Shown: positions 8,286 through 16,036 of the stretch, in pieces
Layout: each line of letters begins with the position of its first letter
Numbering within the stretch: the first letter of the stretch is position 1
Source of the DNA: Jeotgalibacillus salarius
GTDB lineage: Bacteria > Bacillota > Bacilli > Bacillales > Jeotgalibacillaceae
Reading direction: 5' to 3'
Assembly (NCBI RefSeq): GCF_004405125.1
Contig: NZ_SORX01000003.1
Span: 62,001-126,000, forward strand
DNA: 64,000 nucleotides
Program-made: the position numbers and the translations under genes
Notes under the pieces: model-generated
The model's database searches: none
What the model saw: only the letters and a program-made list of their open reading frames with translations
Told to the model about the DNA's origin: nothing

Positions 8286-8319
8286 AACCCGAAAAGCAGA
8301 TCATGCTTTTCGGGTTTTT
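8286..8319 (+). terminator. Intrinsic terminator of the persulfide operon
   Basis: A 13-bp perfect stem (8286-8298 with 8304-8316) with loop GATCA, ending in TTTTT. Confidence 0.92.
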
Positions 8320-8357
8320 GTGCTTTTTGGTGCGGGTGGTTGACGAGAGTAACAGAG

Positions 8358-8497
8358 GTTCGTAGGATTGTTGCTGATGTTCGGAGAATACAGTGAATGG
8401 TTCAAAGAATAACAGGTCCTGTTCTGAGAATAAACCGGGGGGTTCAGAGAATCATCGCGGTGGTTCGTGGAATCATGTAATTTGAACTATTCCATAT
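8358..8497. repeat. Array B: six 21-bp units, same consensus as array A
   Basis: Units begin at 8358, 8379, 8400, 8421, 8442 and 8463, exactly 21 bases apart, each opening with GTTC followed by a variant of GGAGAATAA. The tail after the last unit (ATGTAATTTGAAC then TATTCCATA) matches the tail of array A, so A and B are copies of one element whose variable half-units have diverged completely. It sits between two terminators in a convergent gap. Confidence 0.9.
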
Positions 8498-8502
8498 TCA
8501 AT

Positions 8503-8535
8503 AAAAAACCGGAAAGCGTCATCTACTCTCCGGTA
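8503..8535 (-). terminator. Intrinsic terminator overlapping the DUF4166 stop
   Basis: On the minus strand ACCGGA (with further pairing) closes on TCCGGT and is followed by TTTTTTATT; the stem includes the last codons of the DUF4166 gene. Confidence 0.75.
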
Positions 8536-9167
8536 CCTACAGATAAAGATGGGAACAACATCTCAACAGACCCTTTATAGGATAAAATTGTTCCAAACAA
8601 AGGCTGGTAAATATGAATATGAACGTCAATCAGCTCAGTTTTATCATTATATTCTTCAAGTACAGTCGCCCTGACACCGAGCAGCCTTGGAATCTTTATA
8701 TATTTCTTTCCAATATGAAACGTCATGTCACGTGAAGTGAGTAGCATGCCACCTGTCTGAGTGGCTTTTAACATAAGCGGCAGCCGTGCAATGCCCCATT
8801 GATCAGTGAAGTTATCCACTGAATTCGGGCGCTCCCCTTCTTTCATCTTATCGTAGAAACAGCGGACCGTTTCAGGAAAAGTAAAACTCCTTCTCCATGA
8901 CATCGTTTCCCGTCCATGTCTGTCTCTGTATGCAGCGTTCTCCATATAAAAAGGAATCTCTTCTCCTCTTTCAGGAAAAGCAAAGTTCATTTTCACACCT
9001 AAATGAGATACTTTCCGCACCAGCCTGGAACCGCCCTTAATTTCATGCATGGTTCCTTTCGTAATGACTTTATAGTCAGATGTACTGTTCAACGCATACT
9101 TTTTTTGCAGAGATGGGTGTAATCTTGAAAACTCCTCGTCCATTGCTTTTTGAAACATTGACTTCAT
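8523..9167 (-). CDS. DUF4166 domain protein
   Basis: A 214-residue soluble protein that I place in the DUF4166 family, which in Bacillales occurs alone or fused to saccharopine-dehydrogenase-like domains; its biochemical role is unknown. Recognisable stretches are 'SRLHPSLQKKYAL' at the N-terminus, 'NFAFPERGEEIPFYMENAAY' (fragment) near residue 80 and a C-terminal beta-rich part ending 'SYKGSVEMLF'. No signal peptide or membrane helix. The ATG is nine bases after AAAGGAGG, which fixes the start. Confidence 0.8.
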   Translation of the reverse strand: MKSMFQKAMDEEFSRLHPSLQKKYALNSTSDYKVITKGTMHEIKGGSRLVRKVSHLGVKMNFAFPERGEEIPFYMENAAYRDRHGRETMSWRRSFTFPETVRCFYDKMKEGERPNSVDNFTDQWGIARLPLMLKATQTGGMLLTSRDMTFHIGKKYIKIPRLLGVRATVLEEYNDKTELIDVHIHIYQPLFGTILSYKGSVEMLFPSLSVGTGE

Positions 9168-9247
9168 CCGGACACGCCTCCTTTGGACTTACTTAACACA
9201 TTTATTATATCACGGAACTCAGCGCGTTCATTGAATGGGTCTGCAAA

Positions 9248-9278
9248 AGCGCCACTCATCAGAAAAGATGAATGGCGC
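9248..9278 (-). terminator. Intrinsic terminator of the rsgA gene
   Basis: On the minus strand GCGCCATTCATC pairs with GATGAGTGGCGC and is followed by TTTTGC, twelve bases past the rsgA stop. Confidence 0.82.
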
Positions 9279-9290
9279 CAATTGAAAAGA

Positions 9291-10343
9291 TTATTTATGA
9301 ATCTGTTTTTGATATTGGGAGATCTTTTTCCACTTTTTCTTCTCCAAAATCTGTTCGCGCTTATTTGACTTTCTATCAAGATAAGCAAGTTCCTTCTGCA
9401 GCTTCACATAACTGTCGTAGCGATCCTGTTCCAGCTCCCCGTCTTCAATTGCCTGCTGAATTGCACAGCCCGGCTCTGTTTCGTGGCTGCAGTCTCTGAA
9501 CTGACATGATCCAGCCAGTGCCTCAATATCCTGAAAGCCCTGTGACAAGCCGCTGTCTGATTCCCACAGCTGCAGCTCTCTCATTCCCGGCGTATCGATG
9601 ATGACACCTTTTTCAGGCAGCATGATCAGCTCCCTGTGTGTAGTTGTATGCTTTCCTTTACTGTCATCTTCACGAATATCATTGACCAGCATCTTTTCTT
9701 CGCCAATCAGTGCATTGATGATAGACGACTTCCCGACACCTGATGAGCCCATGACAGCGACTGTCATGCCCTCATCAATGTAAGTTTTTAATGTTTCTAG
9801 ACCAGTACCTTCATAAGCGCTTGTCACTAGTACCGGAACGCCCATCGCTGCAGCACTTGCTTCCCCTGCTTTTTTATCACTATTTTCGCAAAGATCCGCT
9901 TTTGAAAGAACAATTACAGGATTTGCCCCGCTCTCCCACGCTGCAATTAAATATCTTTCCATCCTCCTCAGATTAAAATCATGATTTAAAGACATCACGA
10001 GAAAAGCTGTATCGATATTTGCAGCAACGATTTGTTCATTTGTCAGTTCCCCGGCTGCTTTTCTTGAAAATTTCGATTTCCTTTCAAGCACTTCATGAAT
10101 CATTGCATGCCCTTCACCATCAGGAAGCGAGACCATCACCCAGTCCCCGACTGCAGGATAATCTTCCCTTACCTGCGACTGGTGACGGAATTTCCCGGTT
10201 ACTTCAGCTAAATATATTGTGGAATCTGTTTGTATTTTATAAAGGTTTTTGTACTCAGTGATGATTCTTGCAGGTGTGTATGCTGATGATCCTGCTTTCT
10301 TTTGCCAGTCTTCGTTCCATCCTAATTTCGTTAATGTAGTCAA
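9291..10343 (-). CDS. rsgA: Ribosome small-subunit maturation GTPase RsgA
   Basis: A 350-residue circularly permuted GTPase acting in late 30S assembly. An N-terminal OB domain (to about residue 110) is followed by the permuted G motifs: G4 'VLSKADLC', then G1 'GSSGVGKSSIINAL', G2 region 'HTTTHREL' and G3 'DTPGMREL', and a C-terminal zinc site with Cys-x4-6-Cys-x-His and a further Cys ('CQFRDCSHETEPGC'). I choose the TTG at 10343, eight bases after AGGAGG; the frame is open much further upstream through a leader hairpin (see 10371-10412). The longer acidic/basic C-tail resembles the second RsgA-like paralogue found in many Bacillales rather than the one beside prpC/prkC. Confidence 0.9.
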   Translation of the reverse strand: MTTLTKLGWNEDWQKKAGSSAYTPARIITEYKNLYKIQTDSTIYLAEVTGKFRHQSQVREDYPAVGDWVMVSLPDGEGHAMIHEVLERKSKFSRKAAGELTNEQIVAANIDTAFLVMSLNHDFNLRRMERYLIAAWESGANPVIVLSKADLCENSDKKAGEASAAAMGVPVLVTSAYEGTGLETLKTYIDEGMTVAVMGSSGVGKSSIINALIGEEKMLVNDIREDDSKGKHTTTHRELIMLPEKGVIIDTPGMRELQLWESDSGLSQGFQDIEALAGSCQFRDCSHETEPGCAIQQAIEDGELEQDRYDSYVKLQKELAYLDRKSNKREQILEKKKWKKISQYQKQIHK

Positions 10344-10370
10344 TATTGTTTCCTCCTGTTTTTCAAATAA

Positions 10371-10412
10371 AAAAGTCCGCTGATTTGTGAGTGTACACAA
10401 ACCCGCGGACTT
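10371..10412 (-). promoter_or_regulatory. Leader hairpin with T-run upstream of rsgA (possible attenuator)
   Basis: On the minus strand AAGTCCGC pairs with GCGGACTT, with an inner stem TTTGTG/CACAAA, and the outer stem is followed directly by TTTTTTATTTG: a textbook intrinsic terminator, 28 bases before the rsgA start. No complete gene precedes it, so either it attenuates rsgA or it ends a short upstream transcript. The minus-strand frame above it is open, starts behind GGAAAGGGAG at about 10517 and would encode a peptide with NHCLNCTQPVCPLRG that runs in frame into rsgA. Confidence 0.6.
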
Positions 10413-10612
10413 CTGATATTTAACCAGAAAGATCCTATTCCTTAATTGGAAGCCTCTAAGTGGGCAAACGGGTTGTGTACAATTGAGACAATGATTTTTT
10501 GGCTTCTCATCATACATCACTCCCTTTCCAAATACTTCTTGTTCATTATAATTGAAAGCGCTATGATTGACTAGCGGTTTTTTTGAAAACAATTCTTGCT
10601 ATATTAAGTTGG

Positions 10613-10748
10613 CTGTTGATTTACACTTCAGGGGGACGCTTTCCGCGGACGAACGCTCAAGCCTCCTCGGGCAGAAAACCATTGCCCTGCGGGGTCTTTC
10701 CCGATCGTTTTTCCGCAGGAGTCGCCCCCTTACGCTTCAATCACCAGC
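10613..10748. repeat. Dispersed GC-rich inverted-repeat element, copy 1
   Basis: About 136 bp bounded by imperfect inverted ends (GGGGGACGC near 10632 against GTCGCCCCC near 10721, each flanked by a TTGATT/AATCA-like edge). Internal landmarks are GCTTTCCGCGGACGAACG, AAGCCTCCTCGGGCAG, TTGCCCTGCGGGGTCT and TTTTTCCGCAGGAGTC. Two diverged relatives are at 37045-37165 and 60018-60165. It occupies the divergent gap between rsgA and the FlaR-like gene. This class of element is widespread in Bacillaceae genomes from my general knowledge; it encodes nothing. Confidence 0.82.
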
Positions 10749-10810
10749 TGTGCAGAAACAAATGATAGTACTTTTACGCATCAACTATTTTTGATATGGA
10801 GGTTCTAAAA

Positions 10811-11329
10811 ATGAAAAGAATTTTGATCATTGGTTCAGGCGGAGCTGGCAAATCAACCCTTTCAAAACAGCTTGGCGAGAAACTTTCAATCCCTGTCTAC
10901 CACCTTGATACAATTTTCTGGAAACCCGGCTGGACTCCCACAGACAGAGATATATTCCGGGCGGAGATAGAGCATCTGATGGCAGCGGATGAATGGATTA
11001 TGGATGGCAACTTTGGCGGTACATTAGATAGTAGATTGCAAAGATGTGACACTGTTATATTTCTTCACTACTCAAGATGGACCTGTTTGCTGCGGGCAGT
11101 TAAACGCAGGCTGATGTATCACGGAAAAAGCCGTCCGGACATGACGGAAGGCTGTAAAGAAAAAATAGATCTGGACTTCTTAAAATGGATTTACTTTTAT
11201 AATGACCGGCAAGCGCCTCAAGTGATTGAAAAGCTAAGCCGTTCTTCTATAGAGCGGATCGTTCATTTAAAATCACCATCTGCAACTTCAAAGTGGTTCA
11301 ACAATCTCCCCTCTTCATATAGCAAATAG
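10811..11329 (+). CDS. FlaR-like P-loop protein (putative small-molecule kinase)
   Basis: A 172-residue nucleotide-binding protein of the adenylate-kinase-like group annotated as 'DNA topology modulation protein FlaR'; the name is historical and the real substrate is unknown. The P-loop GSGGAGKST is at residues 8-16; 'PVYHLDTIFWKPGW' and 'IMDGNFGGTLDSRLQRCD' (fragment) are typical of this family, as is the lid segment rich in Arg ('RAVKRRL'). I start at ATG 10811, eight bases after GGAGG, rather than at the earlier ATG 10796, which has no ribosome site. Monocistronic as far as visible. Confidence 0.82.
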   Translation: MKRILIIGSGGAGKSTLSKQLGEKLSIPVYHLDTIFWKPGWTPTDRDIFRAEIEHLMAADEWIMDGNFGGTLDSRLQRCDTVIFLHYSRWTCLLRAVKRRLMYHGKSRPDMTEGCKEKIDLDFLKWIYFYNDRQAPQVIEKLSRSSIERIVHLKSPSATSKWFNNLPSSYSK

Positions 11330-11384
11330 CTGTCACTCCACCCCTTTCGTACTAAAACTTAGTATGTTAACTTACGTATAATCC

Positions 11385-11410
11385 GTTTAGTCATTTTACA
11401 TATAGGGAAT
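11385..11410 (+). promoter_or_regulatory. Candidate sigma-B promoter of the BCCT gene
   Basis: GTTTAG (11385-11390), 14 bases, then GGGAAT (11405-11410) is close to the sigma-B form GTTTAA-N12-15-GGGTAT and stands 48 bases before the transporter start. B. subtilis opuD and opuE are partly under sigma-B, so the placement is reasonable, but the match is imperfect. Confidence 0.4.
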
Positions 11411-11458
11411 TAAGCACTAAGACGGATCAAATAACTAGGGATTTGGAAAGGAGACATT

Positions 11459-13015
11459 ATGAAAGAAGAGAAAAAACCGCTCGGCAGGGTATTTTACATA
11501 TCTGCTGCAATCATTGCTACGCTTGTGCTGATTGGAGCATTCTTACCCAACCAGTTCGCCTCGGGTGCGAATGCTGCGTTCGGATTCACAACCCAATCAT
11601 TTGGATGGCTTTATCTGCTAGCCGTATTCTTCTTTGTATTATTTTTAATATTTATCGCTTTAAGCAGATATGGACGTGTAAGACTTGGTGGGGATGAAGA
11701 ACGCCCCGAATATCCGGTTTTCACCTGGATCGGGATGTTATTCTCAGCAGGATTCGGTGTAAGTCTTGTATTTTGGGGTATCGCAGAACCGATGAGCCAT
11801 TTCTACGCATCTCCTGAAGCCGGAACTGAGCCACTAACTCAGGAAGGTGCAAGACTTGCCATGGCCTATTCTTTCTTCCACTGGGGTGTCAGTCAGTGGT
11901 CAGTGTTTGCCATTGTCGGCTTGATTATTGCTTACTTCCAGTTCCGCAGAAAAACAAATGGCTTAATTTCCACGAGTCTGTCACCAATTATTAAAGAAGG
12001 AAAAATGAAGCAGCCTCTTAATCAGACAATTGATATCCTGGCAGTGATCGCAACAGTGATGGGTGTTGCAACATCACTTGGACTCGGAATACTGCAGATC
12101 AATGGTGGTCTGAACAGTGTACTTAATATTCCAAATAACGCCTTTGTACAGGTCATGATCACATTGGTGCTTACTGCGTTGTTTCTCATATCAACGACAA
12201 CCGGAATTGATAAAGGGATCAAATGGCTGAGTAATATCAACCTTGGCGCAGCACTAGTACTAATGATATTCGTATTCTTTGTTGGACCAACAGTCTTTAT
12301 TTTGGAAACATTCGTACTTGGACTTGGAGATTACATTACAAACTTTGTCCGATACAGTCTGCGTCTTCAGCCATACGTAGAAGGCACATGGGTTCGCGAC
12401 TGGACGATTTTCTATTGGGCATGGGCGATTGCCTGGTCACCATTTGTCGGTGCATTTATTGCACGTGTATCCAGAGGACGTACAATCCGTGAATTCGTTG
12501 TGGGTGTACTGGTTGTTCCCCCGGTGATTGCAATTTTGTGGATTGCCGTTTTCGGCGGTACTGCACTACACCTTGATTTATTCCAGGGGACTTCTATTGC
12601 CGAAGCTGTTAATAACGATGTAACGAGTGCGTTGTTCGCAACATTTGATCAATTACCGTTATCAACTGTATTATCAGTGCTTTCGATTCTGCTGATTCTG
12701 ACATTCCTGATCACTTCAGCAGACTCAGCCACTTACATTATCAGCAGTATGACAACAAGCGGCGGATTAAACCCACCGTTAGTCATCCGCATCGTATGGG
12801 GTGTGCTGCTCGGTTCTATCGCTGCTGTACTGCTTGTTGCGAGTGGCCTGGAAGGTCTGCAGACAGCTTCACTCGTCTCAGCTCTGCCATTTACGATCAT
12901 TTTGATCTTTATGGTGTTTACATTATTTAACTTGCTCAGAAAAGAGTTTCCGCGACCAAAACTGAAGACAGCAAAACAAATGAAAGCCGAAAAAAAAGAA
13001 CGTGAAGGTAAATAG
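11459..13015 (+). CDS. BCCT-family glycine betaine/choline transporter (OpuD-like)
   Basis: A 518-residue secondary transporter with twelve predicted membrane helices that imports compatible solutes for osmoprotection. Diagnostic are 'WGIAEPMSHFYASP' near residue 115, the glycine-rich helix 'MGVATSLGLGILQINGG' near 200-215, and the family signature 'WTIFYWAWAIAWSPFVGAF' (residues about 313-331) followed by 'ISRGRTIREF'-like 'VSRGRTIREF'. The tryptophans of the substrate cage are present. Ribosome site AAAGGAG is seven bases before ATG. Expressed alone, between a candidate stress promoter and a terminator. Substrate (betaine versus other betaines) is not resolvable by eye. Confidence 0.93.
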   Translation: MKEEKKPLGRVFYISAAIIATLVLIGAFLPNQFASGANAAFGFTTQSFGWLYLLAVFFFVLFLIFIALSRYGRVRLGGDEERPEYPVFTWIGMLFSAGFGVSLVFWGIAEPMSHFYASPEAGTEPLTQEGARLAMAYSFFHWGVSQWSVFAIVGLIIAYFQFRRKTNGLISTSLSPIIKEGKMKQPLNQTIDILAVIATVMGVATSLGLGILQINGGLNSVLNIPNNAFVQVMITLVLTALFLISTTTGIDKGIKWLSNINLGAALVLMIFVFFVGPTVFILETFVLGLGDYITNFVRYSLRLQPYVEGTWVRDWTIFYWAWAIAWSPFVGAFIARVSRGRTIREFVVGVLVVPPVIAILWIAVFGGTALHLDLFQGTSIAEAVNNDVTSALFATFDQLPLSTVLSVLSILLILTFLITSADSATYIISSMTTSGGLNPPLVIRIVWGVLLGSIAAVLLVASGLEGLQTASLVSALPFTIILIFMVFTLFNLLRKEFPRPKLKTAKQMKAEKKEREGK

Positions 13016-13020
13016 TGATC

Positions 13021-13054
13021 AAACTGCCAGGGAATAGTCCCTGGCAGTTTTTTT
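13021..13054. terminator. Bidirectional intrinsic terminator
   Basis: A 13-bp perfect stem (13021-13033 with 13038-13050), tetraloop ATAG, then TTTT; it separates the BCCT gene from the convergent hypothetical gene. Confidence 0.9.
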
Positions 13055-13066
13055 GTCAGTCTCTTG

Positions 13067-13549
13067 TCAGTCATCCTCACTTTCTTCCAGCTCAGCAATG
13101 ATCGCGCTTTGTTGAATATCAATCTCGCGCTCTATGGAAGAAGGTACATCCCCATTCGGCATTCGCCACCTGACATGCCATGGAAATAACTTTTTCATGC
13201 TGTCAGTATACAGTTCTCCTTCTGCCGGCAGTTCATGACCGATTACTTTTCCATTCTCCATGAATAGTTTCACAGCGAGAGATCCAGACGTGCCGTGATC
13301 ATTTTTCTCTACCAGAAACTCTTCAAAAGAGTACCAGATATACAACTCTTCATCATTTCCTCCGAACACTTTAAAAGCGTCAGTTACAACTCCCTGCCGA
13401 TTAACCTCTGCCACTTCTTTTTCTAAATATGAAGATGCGTCTTCATGATCAAATGAAGGGATTGAAATCATTGCATTCACGGTAATCAGTGCAGCTGCTG
13501 AAAGAGAGATAATCGCTAGTCCGATTTTTGCAGATTTCTTTAATTTCAT
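13067..13549 (-). CDS. Hypothetical membrane-anchored extracellular protein
   Basis: I do not recognise this 160-residue protein. It starts MKLKKSAKIGLAIISLSAAAL, a positively charged N-terminus and one hydrophobic helix (residues 8-28) that could be an uncleaved anchor, followed by an acidic, mostly soluble part rich in Glu and Asp with two Trp-containing strands ('LYIWYSFEEFL', 'FPWHVRWRMP'). The start at 13549 follows GGAGG by ten bases. It is transcribed alone, between the BCCT gene and the carotenoid genes. Confidence 0.7.
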   Translation of the reverse strand: MKLKKSAKIGLAIISLSAAALITVNAMISIPSFDHEDASSYLEKEVAEVNRQGVVTDAFKVFGGNDEELYIWYSFEEFLVEKNDHGTSGSLAVKLFMENGKVIGHELPAEGELYTDSMKKLFPWHVRWRMPNGDVPSSIEREIDIQQSAIIAELEESEDD

Positions 13550-13672
13550 ACGTATACATCCTCCAGCCCTGTTTACCATTACATTCTCTAGAAAGATGGA
13601 AATTCCTGTTTTTTAAAGCGCTTTTTAAACATATTTTTCATTCATGTATATACTTCTCCAAGCATATAAAAA

Positions 13673-13714
13673 AGCTGTTCGTAACATCATCCTTCACTGA
13701 CGTTACAAACAGCT
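13673..13714 (-). terminator. Intrinsic terminator of the carotenoid gene pair
   Basis: On the minus strand AGCTGTTTGTAAC pairs with GTTACGAACAGCT and is followed by TTTTTTATAT. Confidence 0.88.
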
Positions 13715-13731
13715 CACTATTACATGTTACA

Positions 13732-15231
13732 TCAAGACATTTGTTTTTGTGTTTCATGTTCCTTAATCAGATCTGCTGTCAGCTGACCTGAGAGCGTCAC
13801 CATTGGCACTCCGCCGCCGGGATGAGTTGAGCCACCTACGAAATAAAGGTTTTCATACAGCTCACTTTTTGCAGGTATCTTAAATCCACTGTTCTTTTTC
13901 TTATCAGAAGCTACTCCATAAATTGAGCCCCCGTTAGGTCCATACAACTCTTCAAGATCTTCAGGCGTGAAGCGATATTCGAATTCAATCGAATCTCTCA
14001 GCCCTTTCATGCCATTTCGCTCGAGTTTGTCTAACACGAGCTCACGATACTCAGCCCAGTCGTACTTACCCTGCTCTCCTTCTTTTAAAGGAGGCACATG
14101 AGTCAGTACAAACAGGTTGTCCTTTCCTTTAGGAGCCTGTGTTTCATCAGATCGGGCAGAGATTCCGATGTATACGGTCGGGTCATCAGATGGAATGCCT
14201 TTATCAAAAATATCACTGAATTCTTTCTCCGGATTTTCCGAGAAGAAGAAGTTGTGATGCTTCAGATCATCGAACTGTCTGTCTACACCAAGCAATAATA
14301 CGAGTCCTGACACACTCGGCATGAACTTTTTATTTAATTTCTTCGCTTCTTTTTGACCTTCTTTATGCGGGACAAGGTTACGGTATACAGGAATAGCTTC
14401 CAGGTTTGATACGACAATATCTGCTTCATGCAGCGTACCATCTGCAGTACGAACTCCTTTCACTTCCTTGCCCTCGATTACCAGGTGGTCTACAGGTGAG
14501 TTTAACTGAATATCCACACGCAGTTCACCAAGCAGTTTTTTCATTCCCTCAGCGATGTTATACATGCCGCCTTTTACATAATGGATGCCAAGTCCAAGCT
14601 GCACATAGATCAGCTGATTTAAAATGGCTGGTGCCTGATAAGGGTTTGAGCCCACATACATGACAAAGAAATTAAACATTTGCTCAAGGTATTTGTTATT
14701 GAGACGCTTTTTTGTACCGTCTGCTACTGTACTCAATGGGTCCATTGCCATAAGCTCTTTTAAAGTATGATGCTGTTTCAAATCCTTCAGATCAGCAAGG
14801 CTGTATTTATAAAAACTCTTCATACATAGCTCGTACATATTCTCAGCATAGTGGATGAGCTCAGTCAGTTTTGCAGATGAGTCGCCGGATACTTTTTTCA
14901 TTTCTTCAAGCATGTCAGGCAGATCGCTTGTGACATCAATTTTTGTCCCATCTTCAAAGAAAGTACGCCATTGAGGCTCCACTCTTTGAATTGTTATGTA
15001 ATCTTCAACTCTTCTATGGACACTTGTGAACAGTTGTTCTAGTACCCAGGGCATCGTTAAAATTGAAGGACCCGTATCAAAGCTGAAACCTTTTCCTTCA
15101 CGTTTATTTAATTTGCCGCCTACATTACTGTTTTTTTCAATGATTTTCACATCATATCCGTCACCTGAAAGGCGAATTGCTGCTGACATTCCTGCCAGTC
15201 CTGCTCCAACTACGATTGCTTTCTTTTTCAT
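13732..15231 (-). CDS. crtP: 4,4'-diaponeurosporene oxidase (CrtP/CrtNb-type carotenoid oxidase)
   Basis: A 499-residue FAD-dependent enzyme of the phytoene desaturase family. The N-terminal dinucleotide fold reads VVGAGLAGMSAAIRL, followed by 'FDTGPSILTMPWVLEQLF'; the C-terminal FAD-binding stretch is 'NLYFVGGSTHPGGGVPMVTLSGQ' (fragments). I favour the CrtP branch, which oxidises the terminal methyl group of C30 carotenoids, over the CrtN desaturase, because 'PQWRTFFEDGTKID', 'LKHHNFFFSENPEKEF' and 'GSIYGVASDKKKNSGFKIP' follow staphylococcal CrtP closely as I remember it. Ribosome site AGGGAG precedes the ATG. It is followed upstream (transcription order second) by the ICMT-like gene, 18 bases apart. 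No crtM or crtN is in the window. Confidence 0.85.
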   Translation of the reverse strand: MKKKAIVVGAGLAGMSAAIRLSGDGYDVKIIEKNSNVGGKLNKREGKGFSFDTGPSILTMPWVLEQLFTSVHRRVEDYITIQRVEPQWRTFFEDGTKIDVTSDLPDMLEEMKKVSGDSSAKLTELIHYAENMYELCMKSFYKYSLADLKDLKQHHTLKELMAMDPLSTVADGTKKRLNNKYLEQMFNFFVMYVGSNPYQAPAILNQLIYVQLGLGIHYVKGGMYNIAEGMKKLLGELRVDIQLNSPVDHLVIEGKEVKGVRTADGTLHEADIVVSNLEAIPVYRNLVPHKEGQKEAKKLNKKFMPSVSGLVLLLGVDRQFDDLKHHNFFFSENPEKEFSDIFDKGIPSDDPTVYIGISARSDETQAPKGKDNLFVLTHVPPLKEGEQGKYDWAEYRELVLDKLERNGMKGLRDSIEFEYRFTPEDLEELYGPNGGSIYGVASDKKKNSGFKIPAKSELYENLYFVGGSTHPGGGVPMVTLSGQLTADLIKEHETQKQMS

Positions 15232-15249
15232 ACTTCCACTCCCTTATAA

Positions 15250-15804
15250 TCAGTATATAAATGGAATCAGCCTGAACCTGTGCTTCATCCATTGTTCATA
15301 TTCCGGTCCGAATTTTGATATGAGCAACTTCTCTTCATAACGAATCCGGATTAATAAAGTGAATACCAAAACAATGATACCCAGGATTGTTGCAATGACA
15401 CTTGTGAAAAAAAGCGTCATTCCTGTTCCAATAAAAAAAAGACCTGTATACAGCGGGTGCCTCAGTTTACGATAGGGACCTGTACTGACAATCTGATCTC
15501 CTTCTCTGATCGTAACATGACGGGTGAATTGGGCCTTTAAGTGCAAAATGCCCCAATATCTTAAAAACACACCCAGCGCAAAAAAAGTCAGTCCAATCCA
15601 TATCAGCACTTCGCCGATACCAGTACCTCTCAACTCCTGAAGAAACAGCGCAAGCAGGATCATCCCCATCAGACTCGCCAGAATATAATAAAAAGATCTT
15701 TGTTCCAAAGGGTCTCCCTCACCGGTACCCCGATTGCGGAAGAATACAAACTCCCCAACCCACGCAATACTGACGACAATAAAAATCCATTCAGCTACAG
15801 ACAT
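15250..15804 (-). CDS. Isoprenylcysteine-carboxyl-methyltransferase-like membrane enzyme
   Basis: A 184-residue integral membrane protein of the ICMT/PEMT-like methyltransferase group with four to five hydrophobic helices. The SAM-binding signature is clear: 'LRHPLYTGLFFIGTG' (about residues 113-127) and the C-terminal 'RIRYEEKLLISKFGPEYEQW' (fragment) with its Glu-Glu pair. Family members methylate carboxyl groups or small lipophilic substrates. Being the first gene of a two-gene unit with crtP, a carotenoid carboxylic acid is an attractive substrate (inference). Ribosome site AAGGAG precedes the ATG at 15804. Confidence 0.85.
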   Translation of the reverse strand: MSVAEWIFIVVSIAWVGEFVFFRNRGTGEGDPLEQRSFYYILASLMGMILLALFLQELRGTGIGEVLIWIGLTFFALGVFLRYWGILHLKAQFTRHVTIREGDQIVSTGPYRKLRHPLYTGLFFIGTGMTLFFTSVIATILGIIVLVFTLLIRIRYEEKLLISKFGPEYEQWMKHRFRLIPFIY

Positions 15805-15905
15805 TGGACTCTCCTTCCGCTCACTCTTTAAATATATAGAATTTTCAGATTTAAAACAATGAATAAGATGCTCATATATTACTGTTATTGCCTATTTTAA
15901 GCATG

Positions 15906-15940
15906 AAAAAACCTTCTAATGTGCGTAAAGAAGGTTTTTT
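15906..15940 (-). terminator. Intrinsic terminator between cstA and the carotenoid genes
   Basis: A 12-bp stem AAAAAACCTTCT/AGAAGGTTTTTT with T-runs on both strands; it ends transcripts from cstA on the minus strand. Confidence 0.85.
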
Positions 15941-16036
15941 CAATTGTATTGAGTTTTATCAGAATAATTGTTGATTTCTCAGGCTGGCCTTTATGCCCTT
16001 TAATAAATGAGCTGAAAAAACAGTGTTCCTGAAAAC

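Noticed and set aside
10553-10570. cre-like word TTGAAAGCGCTATGA
   Set aside because: It breaks the conserved C near the 3' end of the CcpA site and is not positioned on a recognised promoter.
10567-10794. Plus-strand open frames within the GC-rich repeat element
   Set aside because: The sequence is a dispersed inverted-repeat element; copies 2 and 3 do not keep the frame.
12733-13122. A 129-residue minus-strand open frame spanning the BCCT 3' end and terminator
   Set aside because: It runs through a strong terminator stem and is antisense to a certain gene; no ribosome site.
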